A DNA stretch of 64,000 bases, taken from the NCBI RefSeq assembly GCF_004804335.1, contig NZ_SRXY01000004.1, positions 1 through 64,000 on the forward strand. Reading direction: 5' to 3'. The DNA comes from Pacificoceanicola onchidii. GTDB taxonomy: Bacteria; Pseudomonadota; Alphaproteobacteria; Rhodobacterales; Rhodobacteraceae. The position numbers were made by a program, and so were the translations under genes. The notes beneath the pieces were generated by a model. That model was not told where the DNA came from and made no database searches. It worked only from the letters and a program-made list of their open reading frames with translations. Each line of letters begins with the position of its first letter. Positions within the stretch are counted from its first letter, which is position 1. Of the stretch, positions 30,133-39,594 are shown piece after piece.

Positions 30133-31215
30133 ATGAAAACCCTGATGACTTGCACCGCCGGCCTCGCACTTGTGGCTGGCATGGCGGCCGCCGAAGAGGT
30201 CCGTGTCTACAACTGGTCCGATTACATCGACGAAGGCCTGCTCGAAAAATTCGAGGCGGAAACCGGTATCGATCTGATCTACGACGTCTTTGACAGCAAC
30301 GAACTGCTTGAGACCAAGATGTTGGCGGGCGGCTCCGGCTATGACGTGGTTGTGCCCACGGGCACCTTCCTTCAACGCCAGATCATGGCGGGCGCGTTCC
30401 AGAAGCTCGACGCCTCCAAACTTTCGAACAGCGCGAACATGTGGGACGTGATCTCGGACCGCACGGCGACCTACGATCCCGGCAACGAGTATTCGATCAA
30501 TTACATGTGGGGCACCACCGGCATTGGCGTAAACACCGGCAAAGTGGCCGAGGTTCTCGGAGCGGACGCGCCGATCAACTCGCTGTCGCTGATCATGGAC
30601 CCGGCCAACATGGAAAAGCTCGCCTCCTGCGGTGTGCACATCCTTGATGCCCCGACCGAAATCATTCCGGCTGCGCTCGCCTATGCGGGCATGAACCCCG
30701 ACGGCAAGGACGCCGAGTCGCTCGCCAAGGCCGAAGAGATCCTGATGGCCGTGCGCCCGCACGTTCAGAAGTTCCATTCCTCCGAATACATCAACGCGCT
30801 CGCCAACGGCGACATCTGCGTGGCTTTCGGCTGGTCCGGCGACATTCTGCAAGCGCGTGACCGGGCGGCCGAGGCGGGCAACGGTGTAGAGGTTGCTTAC
30901 AATGCACCGGTTGAAGGCGCATTGATGTGGTTTGACCAGATGGCCATTCCCGTTGACGCCCCGAACCCGGAAGGCGCGCACAAGTTCCTGGATTTCATCA
31001 TGAATGCCGAGAACATGGCTGCAGCGTCCAACTATGTCTACTACGCCAACGGCAACAAGGCCTCGCAGGAGTTCCTCGCCGAGGACGTGATCGGGGATAC
31101 CGCGATTTACCCGGACGAAGCCGCGCTCGAGACGCTCTATACGGTGACGCCTTTCGGACCGAAAGAGCAGCGTACGCTGACGCGCCTCTGGACCAAGATC
31201 AAGTCGGGCACCTGA
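30133..31215 (+). CDS. potF: Polyamine ABC transporter substrate-binding protein (PotF-like)
   Basis: This 360-residue periplasmic protein has a Sec signal (residues 1-20, ending MAAA) and a PotD/PotF-type fold. The family landmark VYNWSDYIDEGLLEKFEAETG directly follows the signal (quoted in part: YNWSDYID). The mature protein captures putrescine or spermidine for the membrane complex. ATG 30133 follows GGGAG. It is the first gene of a five-gene operon (binding protein, ATPase, two permeases, FAD oxidoreductase). Confidence 0.93.
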   Translation: MKTLMTCTAGLALVAGMAAAEEVRVYNWSDYIDEGLLEKFEAETGIDLIYDVFDSNELLETKMLAGGSGYDVVVPTGTFLQRQIMAGAFQKLDASKLSNSANMWDVISDRTATYDPGNEYSINYMWGTTGIGVNTGKVAEVLGADAPINSLSLIMDPANMEKLASCGVHILDAPTEIIPAALAYAGMNPDGKDAESLAKAEEILMAVRPHVQKFHSSEYINALANGDICVAFGWSGDILQARDRAAEAGNGVEVAYNAPVEGALMWFDQMAIPVDAPNPEGAHKFLDFIMNAENMAAASNYVYYANGNKASQEFLAEDVIGDTAIYPDEAALETLYTVTPFGPKEQRTLTRLWTKIKSGT

Positions 31216-31299
31216 TACGCCGCAAGGCGATGACCTGACATGTACCACGTTCGCGCGGGCCGTCGTTTCCGCGCGGGCACTTAACGACCGGGAGCCCCC

Positions 31300-32658
31300 A
31301 TGGCCGCATCCGTTTTCGCCCCCTGGACCGATCCGGACCAGAAACCGCTCATCGAATTTCGCAATGTAACCAAGCGGTTCGGCGACTTCACAGCGATCAA
31401 TGACCTGTCCTTGAAGATATACGAACGGGAATTCTTTGCGCTTCTTGGCCCTTCGGGCTGCGGCAAGACAACCATGATGCGGATGCTCGCGGGATTCGAG
31501 ACGCCGACACAGGGCAATATCCTTCTCGGCGGCCAGGTGATCGACGATGTGCCGCCCAACAAGCGCGCGGTGAACATGATGTTCCAAAGCTATGCGCTCT
31601 TTCCGCACCTGTCGATCTGGGACAACATCGCGTTTGGACTCAAACGCGAATCCAGGGACAAGGCCAGCATAGAGGCCCGCGTCGAAGAGATGCTCCGCCT
31701 CACCCGCCTTACCAAATTTGCCCTGCGTAAACCGCACCAAATCTCCGGCGGCCAGCGCCAGCGCGTCGCTCTGGCCCGGTCTCTGGCGAAGGCGCCCAAG
31801 CTGCTTTTGCTGGATGAACCTCTCGGTGCGCTTGACAAAAAACTGCGCGAAGAAACGCAGTTTGAGCTGATGGACATTCAGGAGAAGACCGGCACGACCT
31901 TTGTCATCGTCACACACGATCAGGAAGAGGCGATGACCGTCGCCTCCCGTGTGGCCGTGATGGACGAAGGCAGGCTCGTGCAGGTTTCCACCCCGGATGT
32001 GATCTATGAAGCGCCCAATTCGGTCTATGTCGCCGGCTTCATTGGCGACGTAAACCTGATCAAGGGAACCGCCTCTGCCCGAACCACTGCGACGGTTGAA
32101 GAGCCGGAAGCGCCCACTCAACCCGCCGAAAACACACCAAGCGCCGCACAACAAGAACGCACGCCAAGACCAAATTCCTACGGTGAGTGGCTGCACGACA
32201 CCTTGCTGTCCCCGATCTTGGGCAAGCGCGTCGAAGCCCCGAAGCCAAAACAGCTCCCCGCGCCAACCCCGGAGGAAACCGCGACCGCCAAAGCCGCCGA
32301 AGCGCCGGACATTCCCGAAGGCGGGCTGTCCCTCAAATGGGCGGACGGTGAACCCGACCTGATCGCAGTCAACGGAGATCCGGCGTTGGACGGCAAGGAA
32401 GTGACGCTTGCCTTGAGACCGGAAAAATTCAGCATTTCCAAAACGAAGCCAACCGGTGTCGCCAATGCCGTGAAAGGCAAGGTGATAGATATTGGCTATC
32501 TGGGGAACATCTCGACCTACCACGTCGAATTGCCCGGCGGGCTGATGGTCAAGAGCCAGGTCACCAACACCCGCCGCATTGCGCGGCGCGACATCACCTG
32601 GGAAGATACGGTCTGGCTGAGCTTTACAGCCACTGCTGGCGTGGTGTTGCCCGAATGA
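31300..32658 (+). CDS. potG: Polyamine ABC transporter ATP-binding protein with unusual TOBE-region insert
   Basis: This 452-residue ATPase is about 70-80 residues longer than usual PotA/PotG. The ABC domain (residues ~12-245) is intact, with Walker A GPSGCGKTT, signature ISGGQRQRVALARSL and Walker B LLLLDEPLGALD. After AGFIGDVNLIKG, where a TOBE domain normally starts, comes a Pro/Ala/Glu-rich low-complexity insert (~258-340) with a short amphipathic stretch (YGEWLHDTLLSPILG). The TOBE part then resumes with LALRPEKFSIS. The reading frame is continuous and codon use looks normal, so this is not a simple frameshift. Confidence 0.93.
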   Translation: MAASVFAPWTDPDQKPLIEFRNVTKRFGDFTAINDLSLKIYEREFFALLGPSGCGKTTMMRMLAGFETPTQGNILLGGQVIDDVPPNKRAVNMMFQSYALFPHLSIWDNIAFGLKRESRDKASIEARVEEMLRLTRLTKFALRKPHQISGGQRQRVALARSLAKAPKLLLLDEPLGALDKKLREETQFELMDIQEKTGTTFVIVTHDQEEAMTVASRVAVMDEGRLVQVSTPDVIYEAPNSVYVAGFIGDVNLIKGTASARTTATVEEPEAPTQPAENTPSAAQQERTPRPNSYGEWLHDTLLSPILGKRVEAPKPKQLPAPTPEETATAKAAEAPDIPEGGLSLKWADGEPDLIAVNGDPALDGKEVTLALRPEKFSISKTKPTGVANAVKGKVIDIGYLGNISTYHVELPGGLMVKSQVTNTRRIARRDITWEDTVWLSFTATAGVVLPE

Positions 32659-32691
32659 GCCTTCGCAAACGGATAAGACAGGACCGCCGCC

Positions 32692-33582
32692 ATGCGTAGA
32701 GCTGTCCTCATTGCCATCCCCTATGTCTGGCTCGTGGCGCTGTTCCTCGTGCCGTTCCTGATCGTTTTGAAGATCTCACTCTCGGACATCGCCCTCGCCC
32801 GTCCGCCCTACACGCCCCAGCTTGATTTGGCCGCTGGATGGGACGGGATCAAAAGCTTCTTTGCCGCGCTGGATTTCGAGAACTTCACCTTCCTGGCCAC
32901 CGACGATCTTTATTGGAAGGCCTATCTGTCATCCCTCAAGATCGCGCTCGTCTCGACCTTCCTGACCCTGCTTGTCGGCTATCCCATCGCCTACGGCATG
33001 GCGCGCGCCGCGCCCGAATGGCGCCCGACGCTGCTGATGCTGGTGATCCTGCCGTTCTGGACCTCCTTCCTGATCCGCGTTTATTCGTGGATGGGCATTC
33101 TTTCGACAGAAGGCGTTCTCAACCAGTTCCTGCTTGGGATTGGCGTGATTTCCGAACCTTTGCAGATCATGAATACCAACACCGCCGTCTACATCGGCAT
33201 CGTCTACACCTACCTGCCCTTCATGATCCTGCCGATCTATTCGGCCTTGGAGAAGCTGGACGACAGCCTACTCGAAGCTGCCGAAGACCTTGGTTGCTCG
33301 CGGCTTTCTGCCTTCTGGCTGGTCACGATCCCGCTCTCGACTGGCGGCATCGTCGCCGGGTGTTTCCTCGTTTTCATTCCGGCTTTGGGTGAGTTCGTCA
33401 TCCCCTCGCTGCTCGGCGGGTCGGACACGCTGATGATCGGCAAAGTGCTTTGGGAAGAGTTCTTCTCCAACCGCGATTGGCCGGTGGCCTCTGCGGTGGC
33501 GGTGATCCTGCTGTTGATCCTCGTGATCCCGATCATCCTGTTTCAACGCAATCAGCAACTGGCACGGGAGGCGGACACATGA
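32692..33582 (+). CDS. potH: Polyamine ABC transporter permease (PotH/PotB type)
   Basis: This 296-residue inner-membrane permease has about six transmembrane helices, the first at residues 8-26. The cytoplasmic EAA loop that contacts the ATPase is visible (LLEAAEDLGCSRLSAFWLVTIPLS, cited in part as LEAAEDLG). Its stop codon overlaps the start of the next permease (ATGA). Confidence 0.94.
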   Translation: MRRAVLIAIPYVWLVALFLVPFLIVLKISLSDIALARPPYTPQLDLAAGWDGIKSFFAALDFENFTFLATDDLYWKAYLSSLKIALVSTFLTLLVGYPIAYGMARAAPEWRPTLLMLVILPFWTSFLIRVYSWMGILSTEGVLNQFLLGIGVISEPLQIMNTNTAVYIGIVYTYLPFMILPIYSALEKLDDSLLEAAEDLGCSRLSAFWLVTIPLSTGGIVAGCFLVFIPALGEFVIPSLLGGSDTLMIGKVLWEEFFSNRDWPVASAVAVILLLILVIPIILFQRNQQLAREADT

Positions 33583-34397
33583 GACGGTTTTCATGGTTCA
33601 ACGCCACCTCCCTGACGCTGGGCTTTGCCTTCCTTTACCTGCCGATGATCATCCTCGTGATCTACAGCTTCAACGAAAGCCGTCTTGTGACCGTTTGGGC
33701 CGGGTTTTCAACGAAATGGTATGGTGAGCTGATCCAGAACGAAGAGTTTCTGGGGGCGGCCTGGGTCACGGCCAAGGTCGCGTTTTTCTCTTCATGCCTT
33801 GCTACCGTTCTCGGCACCATGGCCGCTTACGTCATAGTCCGCGCAGGACGTTTCAAAGGGCGCACGTTGTTTTCCGGCATGATTTACGCGCCGCTTGTCA
33901 TGCCGGAAGTGATCACGGGCCTGTCCCTCCTGCTGCTCTTTATCGGCATCGGCCTCGACCGGGGCATCCTGACCGTTGTCCTTGCCCATACCACCTTCGC
34001 CATGTGTTACGTGTCCGTGGTGGTATCCTCCCGATTGGTCTCGTTCGACCGATCGCTGGAGGAAGCCGCGCTCGATTTGGGGTGCTCGCCTTTTGAAGCG
34101 TTCCGACTTGTGACCTTGCCGATCATCGCGCCCGCCGTAATCTCTGGCTGGCTGCTGGCCTTCACCCTCTCGCTCGACGATCTGGTGATCGCCAGTTTCA
34201 CCACCGGGCCGGGCGCAACAACCCTGCCGATCAAGGTTTTCTCCGCCGTGCGCCTCGGCGTCAGCCCTGAAATCAACGCGCTCAGCACCTTGATGATCGC
34301 CATTGTCACAGTTGGCGTCATCACCGCATCGCTGGTTTCAAAACGGGCCGCGGTCCAGCAAGCGCGGGATGAACGGGCGGCAGAGCGCGCCGAATGA
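33579..34397 (+). CDS. potI: Polyamine ABC transporter permease (PotI/PotC type)
   Basis: This 272-residue second permease of the importer has an EAA loop (LEEAALDLGCSPFEAF) and six predicted helices. I chose ATG 33579 because GGGAGG precedes it and it overlaps the stop codon of potH by 4 nt. The frame extends upstream only as a shadow of potH. Its own stop overlaps the start of the FAD oxidoreductase gene, so transport and catabolism are translationally linked. Confidence 0.94.
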   Translation: MRRFSWFNATSLTLGFAFLYLPMIILVIYSFNESRLVTVWAGFSTKWYGELIQNEEFLGAAWVTAKVAFFSSCLATVLGTMAAYVIVRAGRFKGRTLFSGMIYAPLVMPEVITGLSLLLLFIGIGLDRGILTVVLAHTTFAMCYVSVVVSSRLVSFDRSLEEAALDLGCSPFEAFRLVTLPIIAPAVISGWLLAFTLSLDDLVIASFTTGPGATTLPIKVFSAVRLGVSPEINALSTLMIAIVTVGVITASLVSKRAAVQQARDERAAERAE

Positions 34398-35683
34398 GGC
34401 GGCTCTTCGAGGCAGACGCCTACAAACCCCAACCCGGCAACTACTGGGCCACGACGCGCCCCAAGTCTGACTGGCCCACGTTGGAAAACGACGGTCAAAC
34501 AGAGGTCGCCATCATCGGCGGCGGTTTCACCGGGTTGAATGCTGCGCTCGCCCTCGCAGAACATGGCGTCGCAGCAACCGTGCTGGAAGCCGAAACACCG
34601 GGGTTCGGAGCCTCCGGGCGCAACGGCGGATTTTGCTGTCAGGGCGGTGCGCTTCTGGAAAGCGAGGCGCTGCGCAAGCGCTTCGGGGCGGAAGAAGCCG
34701 ACCTGTGGGCGCAGGCCGAAAACGCTGCCATAGACCATGTGGCAGGCCTTCTCGAAACGCATGGCATAAACGCGGACACCCATTCGAACGGCGAAATCTG
34801 CCTGGCACACTCGAAATCCGCCGCGCGCCGGATGGCAAAAAAGCCCGGATTTATTCCCCCCGTAGCGTTGAAGGAGCAAGGGCTCGGCGGCCCTTGGCTG
34901 GGCGGCTCACGCACGCCCAAGGGCTTTGCCCTCAATCCACAGAAATACCACGACGGCCTTGCGCGTGCGGCTTTTGGTGCCGGCGCGAAACTGTTTGCCC
35001 GATCCCCAGTGACGGCTCTGAGCCAATCCGGCGGCAAGTGGCGATTACAGACGCCGCACGGCACCATCACCGCAGACAAGGTCATTCTGGCGACAAATGG
35101 ATACTCCTCCGAAGATATCCCATCATGGCTGCGCAGCCGCACTATGCCCGTTCAGTCCAGCGTGATTGTCACGCGTCCCATCAAGGCTGAAGAGCAGGAC
35201 GCTGCGGGTTGGACCTCGGACATGATGGCTTATGACAGCCGCGCTCTGCTGCACTATTTCCGCCTGATGCCAAACGGACGTTTTCTGTTTGGGATGCGGG
35301 GTGGGCTCCGGGCGACACCGCGCGCGCAACGGGCAATTTCGCGAAAGATCCGCAAGGATTTTCGCGCCCTCTTCCCAGCCTGGCGCGACATCGAGATCGA
35401 ATACGAATGGAGCGGCTTGGTGTGCCTGATGGCTTCATTGGTGCCCTTTATCGGGCCAGTGCCCGAGCAAAGCGGGCTCTTCGCGGCGCTTGGATACCAT
35501 GGAAACGGTGTTGCCTTCGGCAGCTTCGCAGGACGGCTCATCGCCCACCAATTGATGGATAAGGATCCGAAGACGCCCGCGCCCATGTTCCTGCGGACAC
35601 CACCCGGCCGGTTTCCGTTCGGGATGCATCGGCGTCACTTGCTGCGGCCCGCCTATCTCGCTGCGGACCTTCTGGATTTATAG
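34394..35683 (+). CDS. puuB: FAD-binding oxidoreductase, probable gamma-glutamylputrescine oxidase-like
   Basis: This 429-residue DAO-type flavoprotein has the FAD motif IIGGGFTGLNAALALAEHG near residues 39-57, and GASGRNGGFCCQGG follows the second strand. Length and context match PuuB-like enzymes, which oxidise (gamma-glutamyl)putrescine with oxygen. No gamma-glutamylputrescine synthetase lies in this cluster, so the free polyamine or another amine may be the substrate. It overlaps potI by 4 nt. Convergent with the EamA gene, only 8 nt away. Confidence 0.85.
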   Translation: MRRLFEADAYKPQPGNYWATTRPKSDWPTLENDGQTEVAIIGGGFTGLNAALALAEHGVAATVLEAETPGFGASGRNGGFCCQGGALLESEALRKRFGAEEADLWAQAENAAIDHVAGLLETHGINADTHSNGEICLAHSKSAARRMAKKPGFIPPVALKEQGLGGPWLGGSRTPKGFALNPQKYHDGLARAAFGAGAKLFARSPVTALSQSGGKWRLQTPHGTITADKVILATNGYSSEDIPSWLRSRTMPVQSSVIVTRPIKAEEQDAAGWTSDMMAYDSRALLHYFRLMPNGRFLFGMRGGLRATPRAQRAISRKIRKDFRALFPAWRDIEIEYEWSGLVCLMASLVPFIGPVPEQSGLFAALGYHGNGVAFGSFAGRLIAHQLMDKDPKTPAPMFLRTPPGRFPFGMHRRHLLRPAYLAADLLDL

Positions 35684-35691
35684 AACGCGCC

Positions 35692-36603
35692 CTACCACTT
35701 GGCGGCCACGGGGCGCGCCTTCCCCCGCTTCAACCCAAGCTGCCGTTCACGCCAGATGATCAGGACACCGGCAGCCATCACAATCGCAGAGCCGATCAGG
35801 ACCATCACTGTTGGCACTTCGTCAAAGAAGACATAGCCAAACAGAATGGCGAAGAGGATCGAGGCATAGTCGAACGGTGCAAGCAAAGCCGCCTCCGCAT
35901 GGCGGTAAGAGGACGTCAAAAGAATCTGCGCGACCCCGCCCACCAATCCCGCCAGCACGAGTTGGGCGAACACAACAGGCTCGGGCCAAACCCAGCCGAA
36001 AGGTGCGGTGAGCAGTGAAAAAAGCGTCGCGGTCATGGAGAACCAGAACACGATAGCTGCCGTCTCTTCGGTTGCCACCATCCGCCGGATGTGGATTTGC
36101 GCCAGAGCCCGAAGCACGGCGGAAATCAGAATACACGCCACGCCCAAAGCAGCCGCCTGATCCAAAGCATCCAACGACAAGCGCGGCCACAGCACCACCA
36201 CGACACCGACCAGACCCAGGGCCACCGCGCTCATACGGAAAAGCCGGATGCGCTCACCCAGCAATAGGGCTGCAAAGAGTACGGTCAGCAGCGGTGCCGC
36301 ATAGCCCAGCGCCGTAACTTCGGGCAATGGCAACAGGCCCAGAGCCGTGAACCCGGTCCCCATGGCCGCCACCCCGATCAGGCCGCGCCAGACGTGGCCC
36401 ATGGGCCTTTTGACCTTCAGCCCGACCTTCAAGTCGCCACGCCAAGCCAGCCATCCGATAATCACCGGCAAAGCAAAGAACGACCGGAAGAAGACAGCCT
36501 CTCCCGGCGGAACGCTCTCAGAACTGGCTTTGATAAGCGAAGCCATAACAGTGAAGATCAAGACCGCGCCGAGCTTCAGCGCGATACCGTGCAGGGGGGA
36601 CAT
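35692..36603 (-). CDS. EamA/DMT superfamily transporter
   Basis: This 303-residue inner-membrane protein has about ten hydrophobic helices arranged as two EamA repeats (residues ~8-140 and ~155-285), typical of drug/metabolite exporters such as RhaT or YdcZ relatives. The substrate cannot be predicted. It is transcribed convergently to the polyamine operon and is probably independent of it. The C-terminus is basic. Confidence 0.9.
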   Translation of the reverse strand: MSPLHGIALKLGAVLIFTVMASLIKASSESVPPGEAVFFRSFFALPVIIGWLAWRGDLKVGLKVKRPMGHVWRGLIGVAAMGTGFTALGLLPLPEVTALGYAAPLLTVLFAALLLGERIRLFRMSAVALGLVGVVVVLWPRLSLDALDQAAALGVACILISAVLRALAQIHIRRMVATEETAAIVFWFSMTATLFSLLTAPFGWVWPEPVVFAQLVLAGLVGGVAQILLTSSYRHAEAALLAPFDYASILFAILFGYVFFDEVPTVMVLIGSAIVMAAGVLIIWRERQLGLKRGKARPVAAKW

Positions 36604-36668
36604 GGAACCTCCGGAATGGGCCTACCGTGGACCCAAGCCGAAAAAAGGTCAATCCTACTTCCCCGTTA

Positions 36669-36893
36669 TCACCGCGCCTTGGGATGCATTAGATCCTGCC
36701 GCAAGCGGGCAATATTGGCTTGAATGATCCTTTCGTCCGGATGCGGCCCATGTTTGATCGCGCGAAGCGCGCTCAAGGCCGCTTCGTTGCGACGGATCTG
36801 CGCAAGCAAAGCCGCGCTGTCCGTGCCGTCGGCCTCTGATTGCACCTCCGGGGCAAGGGCGGGACCGGATTTCAAGGGGGTGTATAGCGACAT
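36669..36893 (-). CDS. Small hypothetical protein, 74 aa
   Basis: This 74-residue soluble protein is predicted to be mostly helical (residues ~28-70, rich in A, L, R). No domain is recognised. ATG 36893 is preceded by GAGAAGG. The open frame continues upstream to 37103, but there it overlaps the promoter and start of the formaldehyde dehydrogenase gene. It is probably real because of its ribosome binding site and amphipathic pattern, but unconfirmed. Confidence 0.5.
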   Translation of the reverse strand: MSLYTPLKSGPALAPEVQSEADGTDSAALLAQIRRNEAALSALRAIKHGPHPDERIIQANIARLRQDLMHPKAR

Positions 36894-37078
36894 GCCGTCT
36901 GACCTTCTCTTTTCACTCCGATGCGCACACTGAGGCAAAATCCCGAAGATTCTCTCAACCCTGCCCGGAATTTTGCAAATTGCCGCGCCACCGACGAAAT
37001 TTGCCGTTTCCGCGCTTGCAGGGTGTCGTTCAATGTTCAAAGCTGGAGAAAACGCCAATTGAACAGGGAGGAACAGAC

Positions 37079-38206
37079 ATGCGCACAAAGGCAGCTGTTG
37101 CATTGGAGGCAGGCAAGCCTCTGGAAATCATGGAAGTCGAACTCGATGCCCCCAAGGCGGGCGAGGTTCTCATCGAGATCAAGGCGACCGGGATTTGCCA
37201 CACGGATGAGTTCACCCTGTCCGGGGCAGACCCGGAAGGACTCTTTCCGTCAATCCTCGGCCACGAAGGGGCCGGTGTGGTCGTCGAAGTTGGGGAAGGC
37301 GTCACCACGCTCAAACCCGGCGATCACGTGATCCCGCTTTATACCCCGGAATGCCGCGAGTGCTATTCCTGCCTGTCAGGCAAAACCAATCTCTGCACCG
37401 CCATCCGCAACACCCAGGGCCAGGGCCTGATGCCCGATGGCACGACCCGCTTTCACATGCTCGATGGCACGCCAATCTACCACTACATGGGTTGCTCCAC
37501 CTTCGCCAACCACACGGTGATGCCGGAGATCGCTTTGGCCAAGGTTCGCGATGACGCGCCATTTGACAAGATTTGCTACATCGGTTGCGGCGTCACCACC
37601 GGCATCGGCGCGGTAATCAACACCGCAGGGGTCGAGATCGGCTCCACCGCAGCGGTTTTTGGCCTTGGCGGGATTGGCCTCAACGTGATTCAGGGCCTGC
37701 GAATGGCCGGTGCGGACATGATCATCGGGATCGACCTGAACGACGACAAAGCCGAAATGGCGAAGAAGTTCGGCATGACGCATTTCATCAACCCGTCGAA
37801 GGTTGAAAACACGGTTGCCGAGATCACCAAGCTGACCCAGCGCGGCCATGACCACATCGGCGGTGTTGATTACTCCTTTGACGCCACAGGCAACGTGCAA
37901 GTCATGCGCGATGCACTGGAATGCTCGCACCGTGGCTGGGGCGTGTCCGTGGTTATCGGCGTGGCCCCGGCCGGAGCCGAGATCAGCACCCGGCCGTTCC
38001 AACTGGTGACCGGGCGGGTCTGGAAAGGCACGGCGTTCGGCGGCGCCAAAGGCCGGACCGATGTGCCGAAGATCGTGGACTGGTACATGGACGGCAAAGT
38101 GGAGATTGATCCGATGATCACCCACACCATGCCTTTGGAAGAGATCAACACCGCGTTTGATCTGATGCACAAGGGCGAGAGTATTCGTTCGGTTGTGATC
38201 TATTGA
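37079..38206 (+). CDS. frmA: S-(hydroxymethyl)glutathione dehydrogenase / class III alcohol dehydrogenase
   Basis: This 375-residue zinc-dependent NAD+ enzyme oxidises the glutathione-formaldehyde adduct to S-formylglutathione. The catalytic zinc ligands (Cys in [15 protein letters not shown]) and the four-cysteine structural zinc lobe ([17 protein letters not shown]) are intact, and the NAD motif GLGGIGL is present. ATG 37079 follows GGGAGG. No S-formylglutathione hydrolase gene lies beside it. It makes a formate precursor, which fits functionally with the formate dehydrogenase island starting 3 kb downstream. Confidence 0.95.
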   Translation: MRTKAAVALEAGKPLEIMEVELDAPKAGEVLIEIKATGICHTDEFTLSGADPEGLFPSILGHEGAGVVVEVGEGVTTLKPGDHVIPLYTPECRECYSCLSGKTNLCTAIRNTQGQGLMPDGTTRFHMLDGTPIYHYMGCSTFANHTVMPEIALAKVRDDAPFDKICYIGCGVTTGIGAVINTAGVEIGSTAAVFGLGGIGLNVIQGLRMAGADMIIGIDLNDDKAEMAKKFGMTHFINPSKVENTVAEITKLTQRGHDHIGGVDYSFDATGNVQVMRDALECSHRGWGVSVVIGVAPAGAEISTRPFQLVTGRVWKGTAFGGAKGRTDVPKIVDWYMDGKVEIDPMITHTMPLEEINTAFDLMHKGESIRSVVIY

Positions 38207-38256
38207 GCAAGGCGGCGGGGCAAAGCCCCGCCCTACGGACCGTTGCACTCCTCCAG

Positions 38257-38289
38257 GCGGTGCCGCGCAAGCGGCGCCGTTTGTGTTTT
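38257..38289 (+). terminator. Terminator after formaldehyde dehydrogenase gene
   Basis: GGTGCCGC (38259-38266) and GCGGCGCC (38271-38278) pair around GCAA and are followed by TTTGTGTTTT. Another hairpin (GGCGGGGC with GCCCCGCC) lies just upstream at about 38214-38232. Confidence 0.75.
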
Positions 38290-38390
38290 GGATATTTTCG
38301 CAGAAGAGAAGCAGCAAGAGCAGTACATCGAGGTCTGAGCAAGCGATGGAGTCTTTTGGCTCTCGTGCCAACGGCCCGAACCCGACCGGA

Positions 38391-39593
38391 TTACTCGAAA
38401 GAGTTCCGTAGCCAGCCGGACTTCCACGTCACCTCATCAACACCTGTGAACCGAGCTACGCGCGTCAGTTCCGCTTCCAGCCGCGCCTGCCTGCCATCGC
38501 CCCAGCGTACACCGCGCTCTGGCCAAAGGGCTGTGACGTCCAGCGATCCGTCCGCCCGGTTCGCGGCCATGTCGATACGGCCGACCAGCCTGTCTCCTTC
38601 GAGAAGCGGAAAGACGTAATAGCCGTACTTGCGCTTCGCTGCTGGGACAAAAATCTCGATCCTGTAGTTGAACCCGAACAAGCGCTCCGCCCGTTGCCGA
38701 TCCCGCAATGCCGGGTCGAAGGGCGACAGCACGCGCAACCGCTTTGTCGGCTCCGGCGCGTCTTGCGCTTCTTCATGCGCATTTGCGAAAGCGACGCTTT
38801 TGCGCCAACTGCCATCGGTGGATTGCACATCGACCGGACGAACAAGGCCGCTTTTCAGCGCGTCATCCATCCAGGACTTCGCCTCGTGCGGGCGTAGCGT
38901 ATCCCAAAACGCAGCCAGCTCGCCCGCCGTCGCGAACCCCAACCGTTCCAGCGCATTCCGGCAAAGCCAATCTACGGTCTCGGGATCCGACACATCGATT
39001 GAGCGGTAGGGATCAGGGATTACATGTTCCGTCAGATCATAGACTTTGCGAAAGCTCTCTCGGCGCGTGACCGACAGAACCCCGCTGCGCCACAAGTACT
39101 CAAGCGCAGTCTTGGACGGGTGCCAGTCCCACCAGCCGCCCTTTGACCGCGCCTCACCTTCGCCCACGTCCGCCGAACCGCAGGGCCCATGCGCCTGAAT
39201 GCGTTCCAGAATGTCGTCAATCTTGTGAGAAAATGCGCGCCGTTGCCCCTCTGACCACCGCGTCTTGAGACGTTCCTCATCGCGCCGGAACCGCATCCGC
39301 CAATAGGGAAAAAACTTGCAGGGGATCACAGAGGCATCGTGTGTCCAATGCTCGAACAAGCCCCGGTGTTTCTCCAGAAGTGGCGGCAAATGGGAGGGTC
39401 TGTATGCGGGCCTGCGGGCAAAAAGGATCATGTCATGCGCGCGTTCGACCGTGCGCACGCTGTCGACCTGCACAAACCCAAGCTGTTCGATCAAGGCTTG
39501 AAGGTCAGCGCCTTTGCCCGGCCCGGAGGGGGCCGCCGCCAGCCCGTGTTTGTGCAAGAACAGACGTCGGGCGAGGCGGTTTTCGAGCCGCAC
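38391..39593 (-). CDS. YcaQ-type winged-helix DNA glycosylase-like protein
   Basis: This 400-residue protein belongs to the HTH_42/YcaQ family (formerly DUF1006), whose Escherichia coli member unhooks interstrand DNA crosslinks. Family landmarks are the N-terminal ARRLFLHKHGL, the FVQVDSVRTVERAHDMILF region and the QxQ-like catalytic area around residues 36-40 (LGFVQVD). Only one Gln is evident there. It starts with GTG at 39593, one nt after the stop codon of the LacI-type regulator, which suggests coupled translation. The open frame has no other in-frame start upstream. Confidence 0.85.
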   Translation of the reverse strand: MRLENRLARRLFLHKHGLAAAPSGPGKGADLQALIEQLGFVQVDSVRTVERAHDMILFARRPAYRPSHLPPLLEKHRGLFEHWTHDASVIPCKFFPYWRMRFRRDEERLKTRWSEGQRRAFSHKIDDILERIQAHGPCGSADVGEGEARSKGGWWDWHPSKTALEYLWRSGVLSVTRRESFRKVYDLTEHVIPDPYRSIDVSDPETVDWLCRNALERLGFATAGELAAFWDTLRPHEAKSWMDDALKSGLVRPVDVQSTDGSWRKSVAFANAHEEAQDAPEPTKRLRVLSPFDPALRDRQRAERLFGFNYRIEIFVPAAKRKYGYYVFPLLEGDRLVGRIDMAANRADGSLDVTALWPERGVRWGDGRQARLEAELTRVARFTGVDEVTWKSGWLRNSFE

Positions 39594-39594
39594 C

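Noticed and set aside
29977-32523. Extension of the GntR regulator to over 1000 residues
   Set aside because: The extra part is antisense to potF and potG. The winged helix begins just after Met at 29976.
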